A stretch of DNA of 54,544 nt from Deltaproteobacteria bacterium. GTDB lineage: Bacteria; Myxococcota_A; UBA796; GCA-2862545. The notes beneath the pieces are model-generated. The model was not told where the DNA came from. It searched no databases and saw only the letters and a program-made list of their open reading frames with translations. Below, piece by piece: positions 8,658 through 17,829 of this stretch. Within the stretch, counting starts at the first letter, position 1, and every line of letters starts with the position of its first letter. The DNA is taken from contig REDI01000085.1 in NCBI GenBank assembly GCA_007693595.1, positions 1 through 54,544 on the forward strand, read 5' to 3'. Position numbers and translations under genes: made by a program.

Positions 8658-9305
8658 TCAGTCTCGGCGACGGTCGGGGTTTTCGCGCGACCAGGCCTCG
8701 AGGCGCGCGAGCACCTGCGCGTAGCTCCAGGGATCGATCTTCTCGGTGCCCACGGCAGCTTCATCGGGAAGATTACGCTCTGCCGCCATGCGACGCGCGA
8801 CGCGCTTGCGACCGCGACGCCCCTGCGGGAAGCGCAGGCCAAGAACCACGATCTGACTGGGATCGACCTGGCTCATGATCTGATCGATCGTGCGCGCGTC
8901 GGCCGGCTGACAGATGATCGTACGCAGGCCGTCCGCCGCCCGATCGTTGATCAGGTTGACGATGAGGCGGCACACCCCTACCCGGCGATCCAGCCACGGC
9001 GGGACCTCGAGGATCACCGCCGGCGCCTGACGGATGCGCTCGCTCCAGCGACAGGCCGCGAGGTGCTGAACGACCTCGGCCTCGATCTGGGTGTGCTCGA
9101 AGTAGGCGTAGTCCGGCTGCCCGAGCCGCAGCGCCACCTTGGTCTTGCCTACGCCCGGCGGGCCCAGAATAAAGACGATCGGCCGATCCCTGAGAACTCT
9201 AGGGAGAGGACGTTTACCGTCGTACTCCGAGCTAGTGCCGGTATGAAACGCAGGCTGGGCCTTGGTCCCAGCATTTCGTCGACGAGGAGACGCGCGTCGG
9301 GGCAA
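8658..9305 (-). CDS. P-loop NTPase of unknown function
   Basis: About 215 residues if started at TTG 9305, where GGAAG lies 6 bases upstream; the frame stays open to a GTG at 9434, so the start is uncertain. A strand then Walker A, FILGPPGVGKTKVALRLG, is clear. VILEVPPWL may be the Walker B strand. The rest alternates helices and strands with a basic RRGRKRVARRMA segment, possibly nucleic-acid binding. The fold is AAA-like but I cannot name the family. The intergenic DNA upstream carries four DnaA-box-like repeats, so regulation by DnaA or self-binding is conceivable but unproven. Confidence 0.7.
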   Translation of the reverse strand: MPRRASPRRRNAGTKAQPAFHTGTSSEYDGKRPLPRVLRDRPIVFILGPPGVGKTKVALRLGQPDYAYFEHTQIEAEVVQHLAACRWSERIRQAPAVILEVPPWLDRRVGVCRLIVNLINDRAADGLRTIICQPADARTIDQIMSQVDPSQIVVLGLRFPQGRRGRKRVARRMAAERNLPDEAAVGTEKIDPWSYAQVLARLEAWSRENPDRRRD

Positions 9306-9415
9306 GGGGAACTTCCGGGCGAGGGGGGTTGGTCGGAGGGGTTCGTCGCGCCGGACAACACGAGACCGTGGCACCGCTCGGGTCACGCTGAAGAACAGCG
9401 CGAGAGCGGTGCTAG

Positions 9416-9477
9416 AAGTCCACAAGGTGTCCACGGGGGAGGCCCCCCAAGGCTATCGCAATCCACAGCGGTCCACA
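9416..9477 (+). promoter_or_regulatory. Cluster of four DnaA-box-like repeats
   Basis: Four same-strand copies of a TCCACA-type motif: AAGTCCACA (9416), GTGTCCACG (9427), CAATCCACA (9459) and CGGTCCACA (9469). Start-to-start distances are 11, 32 and 10 bases, close to whole helical turns. Each matches 7 of 9 bases of TTGTCCACA or TTATCCACA. They lie between the acyl-CoA dehydrogenase 3' end and the P-loop gene. They could be DnaA sites or an unrelated operator; no AT-rich unwinding element is next to them. Confidence 0.35.
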
Positions 9478-9543
9478 AACAAGAAACCACATCTCGTCAT
9501 GGTCTGGTGACAGGAGCCCCCGCGAGGTTCGGCGCACGACAAC

Positions 9544-10686
9544 TCAGTCAGTCAAGAGGTTCTTGGCGATCACCACCCGTTGGATCTCGCTCGTCCCTTC
9601 GTACAGGGTGGTGATCCTCGCATCTCGGTATAGGCGCTCAACCTCATACTCTTGGCTGAAGCCGTAGCCCCCGTGGATCTGGACCGCCTCGTAGGCGCAG
9701 AAGTTGGCCGCTTCGGACGCGACGAGCTTGGCCATGGAGCCCTCGAGGCTACCCCGACCCCCTCGCTCCTTGAGGACCGCAGCCCGCCAGGTGAGCAAGC
9801 GCGCTGCATCGATCTTGGACTTCATGTCGGCAAGCTTGAACTGGATGGCCTGAAGGTTGCTTATCGGCTTGCCAAAGGCGATGCGCTGCTTGGCGTGGGC
9901 GATCGAGAGGTCGAGACAGCGCTGGGCGATCCCGAGGGCCTGTGCGGCGATGCCGATCCGCCCCCCGTCGAGGGTGGCCATGGCGACCGAAAAGCCCTTC
10001 CGCTCTTGGTGGAGGAGGTTCTCGGCCGGCACATTGAGCCCTTCATAGACGAGCTCCGAGGTCCCGGAGCAGCGGATCCCCATCTTCTCTTCGACCTTGC
10101 CCACCGAGAAGCCAGGCCACTCGGTCTCGAGGATGAAGGCGCAGACACCTCGGTGCCGCTGGGCAGGGTCGAGGTTGGCATAGGTGACGCAGATGTCGGC
10201 CTGCGGGCCATTGGTGATCCAGATCTTGTTGCCAGTGATCGTGTAGCTGCCGTCATCGTTCTTGACCGCACGCGTCTTCTGGGCGCCCGCATCGCTGCCC
10301 GCGTCCGGCTCGGTGAGAGCGTAGCAGCCGATCTTCTCGCCGCTGGCGAGCTGCGGCAGGTAGCTCTGCTTCTGGGTCTCGTTGCCGAAGGCGAGGATAG
10401 GCCATGAAGCCAGGCTGTTCTGCACACTCATGATCACTCCGACCCCCGCGTCGGCGTAGCAGACCTCTTCGAGCGCGATGACGTAGGCGAGCACATCGAG
10501 ACCCGCGCCGCCGTACTCTTCGGGGATGAACATGCCCATGAAGCCGAGCTCGGACATCTTCGCGACGAGCTCGGCGGGGAACTCGTGGGACTGGTCGCGT
10601 GCGGCGGCCCCAGGCAAGATCTCGCTGCGCGCGAACTCTCGGGCGAGGGTCTGGATCTGCTTGTGGTCTTCGGAGAGCTCGAACAT
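9544..10686 (-). CDS. Acyl-CoA dehydrogenase (short-chain/butyryl-CoA type)
   Basis: 380 residues, normal for the family. FAD-dependent alpha,beta-dehydrogenation of acyl-CoA, passing electrons to ETF. Visible motifs: CYALTEPDAGSDAG and WITNGPQADI in the middle domain, and the C-terminal QIHGGYGFSQEYEVERLYRDA with LYEGTSEIQ, where Glu363 is at the position of the catalytic base of short/medium-chain enzymes. The ATG at 10686 has AGGAG upstream; the frame further upstream is not protein-like. It follows enoyl-CoA hydratase and hydroxybutyryl-CoA dehydrogenase on the minus strand, so the trio covers crotonyl/butyryl-CoA interconversion. Confidence 0.93.
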   Translation of the reverse strand: MFELSEDHKQIQTLAREFARSEILPGAAARDQSHEFPAELVAKMSELGFMGMFIPEEYGGAGLDVLAYVIALEEVCYADAGVGVIMSVQNSLASWPILAFGNETQKQSYLPQLASGEKIGCYALTEPDAGSDAGAQKTRAVKNDDGSYTITGNKIWITNGPQADICVTYANLDPAQRHRGVCAFILETEWPGFSVGKVEEKMGIRCSGTSELVYEGLNVPAENLLHQERKGFSVAMATLDGGRIGIAAQALGIAQRCLDLSIAHAKQRIAFGKPISNLQAIQFKLADMKSKIDAARLLTWRAAVLKERGGRGSLEGSMAKLVASEAANFCAYEAVQIHGGYGFSQEYEVERLYRDARITTLYEGTSEIQRVVIAKNLLTD

Positions 10687-10756
10687 GGGGGCTCCTGCGG
10701 ACCGCGAGGCGGTCGGTGTTGGAGAGAGGATCACCCTAACGGGAGAGGATTGAGGA

Positions 10757-10773
10757 CCGCTGTAGGGCAGCGG
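10757..10773. repeat. Hairpin between enoyl-CoA hydratase and acyl-CoA dehydrogenase genes
   Basis: CCGCTG (10757-10762) and CAGCGG (10768-10773) form a 6-bp stem with a 5-base loop in the 106-base gap inside the beta-oxidation trio. There is no T-tract, so it is more likely an mRNA processing or stability element than a strong terminator. Confidence 0.35.
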
Positions 10774-10792
10774 ACCGAAGAGAGGATGCGGA

Positions 10793-11569
10793 TCAGGAGC
10801 CCGTGAAGTCGGCGCGGCGCTTCTCGAGGAAGGCCGCCATGCCTTCTTCTTGGTCCTGGGTCGCGAAGCAGAGGCCGAAGGCCGTCCGCTCGGCGGCCTG
10901 GCCCGTGGCGAGATCGACGTCGACGTTCTCGTGGAGGACGCGCTTGCACAGCCTCACCGCGACCGGCCCCATGCTCGCGATGGTGCCCGCGACGGCGAGG
11001 GCTTCCTGGAGCACGTCCCCCTCGACCCTTCGCGAAGCGAGCCCGATCGACACGGCCTCGTCCGCGCCGACGTTGCGGCCGGTCAGACACAGATCGAGCG
11101 CCACGCTGAGCCCCACCCGCCGGGCGAGGCGCTGGGTGCCTCCGAAGCCGGGGATCACGCCGAGCTTGACCTCGGGCTGACCGAAGAGCGCCTTGGGCCC
11201 GGCGAGCACGATGTCACACGCCATGGCGAGCTCGCAGCCCCCGCCTAGCGCGAAGCCGTTGACGGCGGCGATCACCGGGACAGGCAAGGCCGCGAGGCGA
11301 TCGAACACCCGCTGTCCACGACCTGCGAAGGTCTCAGCCTGGATGGCAGAGAAGGAGCGCATGGCGGAGATGTCGGCCCCAGCGACGAAGGCCCGCCCTT
11401 CGCCGGTGAGGACTACGGCGCGCACGGTGTCGTCGTGGGAGAGGTCGGTGATCGCCTGGTCGAGGGCGTCGAGAACTGCGGGATTGAGGGCGTTGAGCGC
11501 CTTGGGTCGGCTCACCGTGAGCACGACGGTCTGCTCGTGGCGCTCGACCTTGAGAGGGGAGTCGGACAT
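10793..11569 (-). CDS. Enoyl-CoA hydratase/isomerase (crotonase family)
   Basis: 258 residues, the standard crotonase length. The oxyanion-hole region is AFVAGADISAM (60-70) and ALGGGCELAMACD. Both catalytic glutamates of true hydratases are present, Glu113 (GGGCE) and Glu133 (FGQPEVKLGVIPGFGGTQRL). It hydrates trans-2-enoyl-CoA to 3-hydroxyacyl-CoA, probably short chain (crotonase). The gene lies 18 bases downstream of hydroxybutyryl-CoA dehydrogenase on the same strand and upstream of acyl-CoA dehydrogenase. Confidence 0.92.
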   Translation of the reverse strand: MSDSPLKVERHEQTVVLTVSRPKALNALNPAVLDALDQAITDLSHDDTVRAVVLTGEGRAFVAGADISAMRSFSAIQAETFAGRGQRVFDRLAALPVPVIAAVNGFALGGGCELAMACDIVLAGPKALFGQPEVKLGVIPGFGGTQRLARRVGLSVALDLCLTGRNVGADEAVSIGLASRRVEGDVLQEALAVAGTIASMGPVAVRLCKRVLHENVDVDLATGQAAERTAFGLCFATQDQEEGMAAFLEKRRADFTGS

Positions 11570-11587
11570 GGGGGCTCCGTTCGAAGT

Positions 11588-12448
<861 letters not shown>

Positions 12449-12514
12449 GCCCGCTCCTGTTCACCGAGTGGTCGGGCGCGGTAACCTCTCCTCCATCCCC
12501 CGCAAGGACGGCTC

Positions 12515-14329
12515 ATGCTCAACCTGCCCGACTGGTGTTCCCCCACAGGCGATCCTGCACCTCGCGCCGACGTGCTGGCGAACGCGGTCGCGCAGAGCGC
12601 AAAGGGGCCCGTCATGATCACCGGAGCCCCCGGGATCGGCGCCACGACCTTCGGAGGAGCGATCCTCCGAGAGCTCGAGAAACAAGCAGCGATCGGGCGC
12701 GCTGCGGCCGTCGCGGTCGACGCCCTCACCGAGGTCCCCGACCTCGTTCTCGCCATCGGCGCCAGCCTGGGCGCCACCCTGCCAGGCGACGAGGCCAGCC
12801 TGATCGAAGCCCTGAACCGGGGTTCCCCCGTGGGCATACTCCTCGACGACGCAGATCTCGCCCCCGAGGCCGTGCTGCCGCTGCTCGATCTCGCTACCTC
12901 GGTGCGATGGATCCTGACGGGTCGTCACGCTATCCTCCACTCCTCCATCGAGCTGGCACCCCTGCCCGACGACGCCATCGAAGCCATCGGATCGAGGCAC
13001 GCGGCGCCGGGGTACCACGGTCGCCCGCTCTTGGCCTCGCTCGCCCCTGGGCTCGATCCCGAGTCGGACTGGAGCGCCTCTCTCACGGACACCTGGCCCG
13101 ACCTCGGTCGTATCGCGGACCTCCCTATGGGTGCGGACCAAGAGAGGGGTCCCTTCCCCCCCGTCGCGGTGCGAATGATCGGCGGTCGGCCCCGACCTCG
13201 CCGCAGCTTTCGAGAGGCCCTCGGCCTGGCAGACCGCCCTTCTCCTTCCTCTCTCGAGCGGGCCGTCCGCAGTAACGCAGACGTCCTGCACCAGATCGCC
13301 TGCGATCTGCACGCCCGATCCCGCCCCGAAGATCTGCGTATGCTCCGCACCGCCGCACGGCAGGTCGAGAGCGATCGCGTCGCCTCTCTCGCCGCCGCCG
13401 CCGCCGCACGGATTCACATCCGCTCCTTCCAGGCGTCTCAGGCACTCGATCTGGTACGGGAGCGGCTGCGCATCGGGGGCACCACCCGCCTCGCGCGCGG
13501 CCTGCTCCAGTGGCTCGAGGGGGATGCGCTCCTCACGCAGGGCAGCCACGACCTCGCCCACGACGCACACCTCAAGGCCGAGCTAGACCTCCGCGGCCCT
13601 GCGGGCGCCGAGGCGCGGATCGCGCTGGCGCGCCGGTGCGCCGACGAGTGGTCCGCCCGTGGCAACCCCGAACGCGCCCGAAGCTGGCTCAACATCGCGC
13701 GCACCGCCCTGCAGACCAACCCCGACCCAAGGGGTCTCGCCGATACCTTTCGGATCCGAGGAAACCTCGCCGCCCAAGCCGGCGAGCTCGTCGGGGCGGG
13801 CGCCTTGTACGACGAAGCGCTCGCCTCGCTCACGGGGCACCCATCGGCCGATCGGGAGCGGGCCTTCATCCGCCTGAGCCAAGCGGCGATCGCGATCGCC
13901 CGCAAGGCCTCGACCGAAGCGAAGCAGCTCCTCGACGTCGCCGCCCGCGAGGCGAGCGGCCACCCCTTGGCCGAGGCCGAGGTCGCCTGGCGGCGGGCCG
14001 AGGTCGCCCTGCGCATGGGGCAGCTAGACATCGCCTACGAGGCCTTGGCTGGGGCGATCTCTGGCTTCAAGCGCGCGGGATCGCTGCGGGGCTTGCTCCT
14101 CTGCGCTCGCATGGAAGGTGATCTCGCCGCGGTCTCGGGCGATCGCGAGGCGGCGATCACCGCGTGGAACCATGCCGCCTCGCTGTGCATCCGGACCCGC
14201 AACCTGCTGGGCATGCGTCGGGTGCTGCTGCGGCGGCTCACCGTCGAGCGAGAAGGGCTGCCCGGGCAACACATCGACGAGCTGCAAGACAACCTCGACA
14301 CCGTGCAGCGGCTGTTACGATCGGGCTGA
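12515..14329 (+). CDS. TPR protein with a degenerate STAND/AAA-like ATPase domain
   Basis: 604 residues. The N-terminal part (about 15-200) looks like the NTPase of STAND/LuxR-type proteins: MITGAPGIGATT (34-45) at the Walker A position and GILLDDADL as Walker B. However, the invariant Lys of GxxGxGK[S/T] is Ala43, so ATP hydrolysis is doubtful. From about 260 to the end the protein is Ala/Arg/Leu-rich helical repeats with TPR-like pairs (AEVALRMGQLDIAYEALAGAI, GDREAAITAWNHAASL). No DNA-binding domain is evident. Probably a cytoplasmic scaffold; partner unknown. AAGGA precedes the ATG. Divergent from hbd with a 66-base gap. Confidence 0.7.
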   Translation: MLNLPDWCSPTGDPAPRADVLANAVAQSAKGPVMITGAPGIGATTFGGAILRELEKQAAIGRAAAVAVDALTEVPDLVLAIGASLGATLPGDEASLIEALNRGSPVGILLDDADLAPEAVLPLLDLATSVRWILTGRHAILHSSIELAPLPDDAIEAIGSRHAAPGYHGRPLLASLAPGLDPESDWSASLTDTWPDLGRIADLPMGADQERGPFPPVAVRMIGGRPRPRRSFREALGLADRPSPSSLERAVRSNADVLHQIACDLHARSRPEDLRMLRTAARQVESDRVASLAAAAAARIHIRSFQASQALDLVRERLRIGGTTRLARGLLQWLEGDALLTQGSHDLAHDAHLKAELDLRGPAGAEARIALARRCADEWSARGNPERARSWLNIARTALQTNPDPRGLADTFRIRGNLAAQAGELVGAGALYDEALASLTGHPSADRERAFIRLSQAAIAIARKASTEAKQLLDVAAREASGHPLAEAEVAWRRAEVALRMGQLDIAYEALAGAISGFKRAGSLRGLLLCARMEGDLAAVSGDREAAITAWNHAASLCIRTRNLLGMRRVLLRRLTVEREGLPGQHIDELQDNLDTVQRLLRSG

Positions 14330-14409
14330 CCGCATGACGAACCCCGTCGATCTTCATGCGGGCCAGGCCTTGACCGGATAGGTCCCCTGGCCGCCCCCGG
14401 AGTGCCCGC

Positions 14410-17400
14410 GTGCCCCCCTCCCGTCTCGCCATCCTGCTCGCCCTGAGTGCCTGCCTCGAGAACACCCCGCCCGGCCCAGACCTGGGCTTGTGCGCCCGTG
14501 CGCCAGACACAGCCTTCACCTACGGCGAGGCCGAGATCGGCACCTGCCTCGCGAGCCCGACCGATCTCCAGTTCTTCGAGATGGATGGAACGACTTGGCT
14601 CGCGGTCGCCAACGCCGACGCGTACTACAACTACACCTCGGGCAGCGTACTGCTGATCGACTGGGACGATATCGACTTCGACCGACCTCTGAACCTCATG
14701 CACGAGCTGCGCGCCTACGCCACGCCCAGCGATCGCTTCCTCGGCTCCATGGCCTTGGTCGACGACCGGCCCGATGGCACCAGGCTCCTGCTGGTCCCTA
14801 CGCGCGAGTCCCCCGAGATGGCCATCGGGACCCACGTCGACGATCTGCTCGTCTTCGATGCCACCGATCCGCGCGACATCGTGCCGTGGGCCGAGGGCGA
14901 TCGCGTGAGCGCCGGACAGGACCCCTTCCAAGCCGTCGTCGTCGAGGATAGCGCCTTCGTGCTCAACCTCTCCGGCCGCGATATCGCCGTCTTCGACACC
15001 CACAGCACCCCGCTCGAGCCTCGGGTCCTACGCCAGAACGCGCGCATCGAGCGAACGAGCTTCTCCGCTCTCTCCCAGACCGGCGCCGTGGCCGAGCTCG
15101 CAGCCTGGAACATCCTCTTCGACCAGCGGGTCCCCGGCGATCGGTGGACCCTGAGCTGGCGCGACCTGAGCTATCGGGTATGGGTCCCGACCGAACGAGG
15201 CTTTGTCCGCTGGAACGGTGGCGACACCGCCCTGGTCGACGCCGCGACGGGGCCCGACATCCCCGCCAACGTCTTCCCCGAGGCGCTCACCGGCGCCTTT
15301 GCCTATACCTTCGACTTCGAAGGCGCCCCTGTGCCCTCGGTCGCCTTCGCCAACCGAGGCAACCTCTTCTCAGCCTCGGCCGTGGCCAACCTCTCGTCTT
15401 GGACGCTGGACGACGAGGTGCTCCTACGGGGGGATCCTCGTGGAGGCTGGGCCTCGTGGCTCGACAACCCCTGCCGCTTCCAGAGCGACCCCAGCACGGG
15501 CATCGCCTTCGACGCCCGCACCGAGCCCGAGGCCCCTGCCTCGATCGGCTTGGCCCTTCGCGCCGATGAGTTCACCTACGAGCGCCTGCCCGACCCCGTG
15601 CTCGTTCCCCCCGAGGGCGTCTCCTACGAGGCACCCATGGTCCGGCGCGATCCCTTTACCGGCGGCCTGCGGATGTGGCTGACCATCCGCCAAGGGTCGG
15701 CGTTTCAGATTGGCCTCAGCGAGGCGACCGGCGCCGCCAGCTTCGCGGCTCCGGCTCCCGTCCACGGCCTCCCAGACGGCGCGGCCCACCCGGTCGTGGC
15801 GCGAGTCAACACCCGCTACCTGATGTGGTTCGTCGTCTTCGAGTCCGAAGGTTGGTGGCTGTACCGCGCATGGTCCTTCGACGGCCAGCGGTGGCACGAT
15901 CCTTCGCCCGTGCGCGCCATGCCCGAAGCCCTCGACCCTCAGGTCCCCCCTCGGCCCGCCGTCCAGGTCGACCCCATCGGAGGCTTCGCCGTCGAGTCCG
16001 AAGACCTCGGCCGGTTCAGTCTCCCCTCGATCTTTGCTCGCGATGGCATGAACTTCGACGCGATCGAGCAAGCCGGCCTGACCTTCCGAGTGGCCACAGG
16101 TCACGCCACCCCCCTGCGGGACCTCCAGCGTTCCATGCGAAACGGGCTCACGCCCTCCTCCCGTCTCAGCCTCGACTCCCAGGAGCTCCTCTTCGTCACG
16201 AGCCTGGGTCAGGACGGGCGACGACACCTCGCCCGCTTCGACGTGACCGACGGGACCCCCTCCGCTCCCCTGGCCGACCTGATCGCCCTCGACGAACACG
16301 AGCTGTCCGAGGCCTTCGACCCGGTCGTTCACGGCGAGGCAGGTCAGCTCTCTATGCTCTTCGGCACCCGCGGGGTCGACGGGGCCCCCCTGATCCGACG
16401 CGCGACGTCCTCGGACGGCGCCCAGTGGACCCTCCAAGAGCAGCCCGCCTTCGACACCCCACCCGACTTTGGGACCTTCGAGCTCTCTCCAGGCTCGATC
16501 CAACCACTCTCCGGGGGTCGGCTCCGCCTGTGGTACGCCGGCTCCGAGGGCTCACGGTGGCGCATCGGGAGCGCGATCAGCGAAGACGGGGGCCAGAGCT
16601 TCACCCCCGAGCCCACCCCCGATGGGCGCACCTTCCGGGTCGGACCTGGCCTGCCGGGGAGCTTCGATGACGTGAGCGTGCGTGCCCCGCGCTGGTTCCG
16701 GTACGATGGTCAGGACTACCTCGCCTATTCCGGCTTCGACGGACGCCAGTGGCGTCTGGGACTCCTGCGAGACGACCCCGGCGACGGCCCCGCCAACGGC
16801 GAGACGCCGAACCTCGAGCGCCGGCGGGCCCCCGACGGACGAGTGACCTTCTGGCTGGGCGGCGTCGACGGCAGCTTCGCGACGGCGGGAACCGACAGCC
16901 CCGTCCCCATCGTTCGGGGCGACGAGATCGAGGTCTGGTTCGCCGGCTTGGACCTCCTCGAAGCTCCTACCCCGCGGCTCGGAACAGCCTATGGCACGCC
17001 TCGGGCCATCTTCCCCGAGATCCTGACCCCCCGCGCTGGCGACCAGCTCACCTTCCGCACCCTCACCGGCGGCGCCCCCACCCGCTCCATTCGCCTGGAG
17101 CAGATCTTCGACGGGCTGACCACCGATGGCGTCGGCGCCCATTCCTTGACCTACGATGAAGAGCGCGGCCTGCTCTACGTGACCGCGCGAAACCGTTCCT
17201 TCATCTACGCGATCGACGTGCGCGACGACAGCACCCGCAACGAGCGCGACCCCACCTATCTCGACGTGAAGGCGATCCTCTACCTGCAGCGGACCGGGCC
17301 GAACCTGCGCGACGTCGCGCCGATGCCAGGCTCTCCGTACCTCTACGCCTCGGGTCGCGAGCCCGACGGCGTCTTCGTGATCGACGCCTCGGGGCTCGAT

Positions 17401-17829
17401 ACCCTCGATCGGCGGAAGGTCCTCCGCGACACGGATCTTCACGTCTTCCCCGTTCGCGTCCGAGAGCGCGATGTCAACCCCTTCTTCGATCCCTTCGCCT
17501 TCAGCATGCCCACAGACACCAACCTCGCGGGTGTCACCGTCCGCCAGCACGAAGGCCGTAGCCACCTCTTCGCCGCACACTTCAGCGAAGACACGCTGCT
17601 CACCTTCGATCTCGATCGGGGCTCCTTCGGGACCTTGGTCGGTCAGCACAGCGAGATCGGCCAGCGGCCCTTCCTGATCCGGCTCAGCCCCGATCAGCGC
17701 TACGCCGCCGTCGCGAGCTACCTCGGCGACGTCGAGGATGGTTCCGTCTCGGCCACGATCGCGATCTTCGATGTCGATCCCGACAGCCCGACCTTCGGCG
17801 AGCTCCTCACGACCTTGGGGAACCGATGA
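14410..17829 (+). CDS. Large beta-propeller-type lipoprotein
   Basis: 1139 residues from a GTG start with GGAG seven bases upstream. Short signal peptide with lipobox LSAC (Cys15). The body is rich in propeller-like strands. Segments such as GGLRMWLTIRQGSAFQIGLS, GWWLYRAWSFDGQRWHDPS and GRLRLWYAGSEGSRWRIGSA resemble the repeats of glycosidase-type five-bladed propellers. The last 270 residues (HSLTYDEERGLLYVTARNRS onward) resemble a YVTN-type seven-bladed propeller. I see no catalytic motif. It overlaps the next lipoprotein gene by 4 bases (ATGA), so the two are coupled and probably act together at the cell surface. Confidence 0.75.
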   Translation: MPPSRLAILLALSACLENTPPGPDLGLCARAPDTAFTYGEAEIGTCLASPTDLQFFEMDGTTWLAVANADAYYNYTSGSVLLIDWDDIDFDRPLNLMHELRAYATPSDRFLGSMALVDDRPDGTRLLLVPTRESPEMAIGTHVDDLLVFDATDPRDIVPWAEGDRVSAGQDPFQAVVVEDSAFVLNLSGRDIAVFDTHSTPLEPRVLRQNARIERTSFSALSQTGAVAELAAWNILFDQRVPGDRWTLSWRDLSYRVWVPTERGFVRWNGGDTALVDAATGPDIPANVFPEALTGAFAYTFDFEGAPVPSVAFANRGNLFSASAVANLSSWTLDDEVLLRGDPRGGWASWLDNPCRFQSDPSTGIAFDARTEPEAPASIGLALRADEFTYERLPDPVLVPPEGVSYEAPMVRRDPFTGGLRMWLTIRQGSAFQIGLSEATGAASFAAPAPVHGLPDGAAHPVVARVNTRYLMWFVVFESEGWWLYRAWSFDGQRWHDPSPVRAMPEALDPQVPPRPAVQVDPIGGFAVESEDLGRFSLPSIFARDGMNFDAIEQAGLTFRVATGHATPLRDLQRSMRNGLTPSSRLSLDSQELLFVTSLGQDGRRHLARFDVTDGTPSAPLADLIALDEHELSEAFDPVVHGEAGQLSMLFGTRGVDGAPLIRRATSSDGAQWTLQEQPAFDTPPDFGTFELSPGSIQPLSGGRLRLWYAGSEGSRWRIGSAISEDGGQSFTPEPTPDGRTFRVGPGLPGSFDDVSVRAPRWFRYDGQDYLAYSGFDGRQWRLGLLRDDPGDGPANGETPNLERRRAPDGRVTFWLGGVDGSFATAGTDSPVPIVRGDEIEVWFAGLDLLEAPTPRLGTAYGTPRAIFPEILTPRAGDQLTFRTLTGGAPTRSIRLEQIFDGLTTDGVGAHSLTYDEERGLLYVTARNRSFIYAIDVRDDSTRNERDPTYLDVKAILYLQRTGPNLRDVAPMPGSPYLYASGREPDGVFVIDASGLDTLDRRKVLRDTDLHVFPVRVRERDVNPFFDPFAFSMPTDTNLAGVTVRQHEGRSHLFAAHFSEDTLLTFDLDRGSFGTLVGQHSEIGQRPFLIRLSPDQRYAAVASYLGDVEDGSVSATIAIFDVDPDSPTFGELLTTLGNR

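Noticed and set aside
9416-9477. Replication origin (oriC)
   Set aside because: DnaA-box-like repeats alone are not enough. There is no dnaA, dnaN, gyrB or rpmH gene and no AT-rich unwinding region nearby.
8583-9614. 343-codon plus-strand frame over the P-loop NTPase
   Set aside because: The minus strand has an unmistakable Walker A motif. The plus frame runs through intergenic sequence and into the 3' end of the acyl-CoA dehydrogenase gene.
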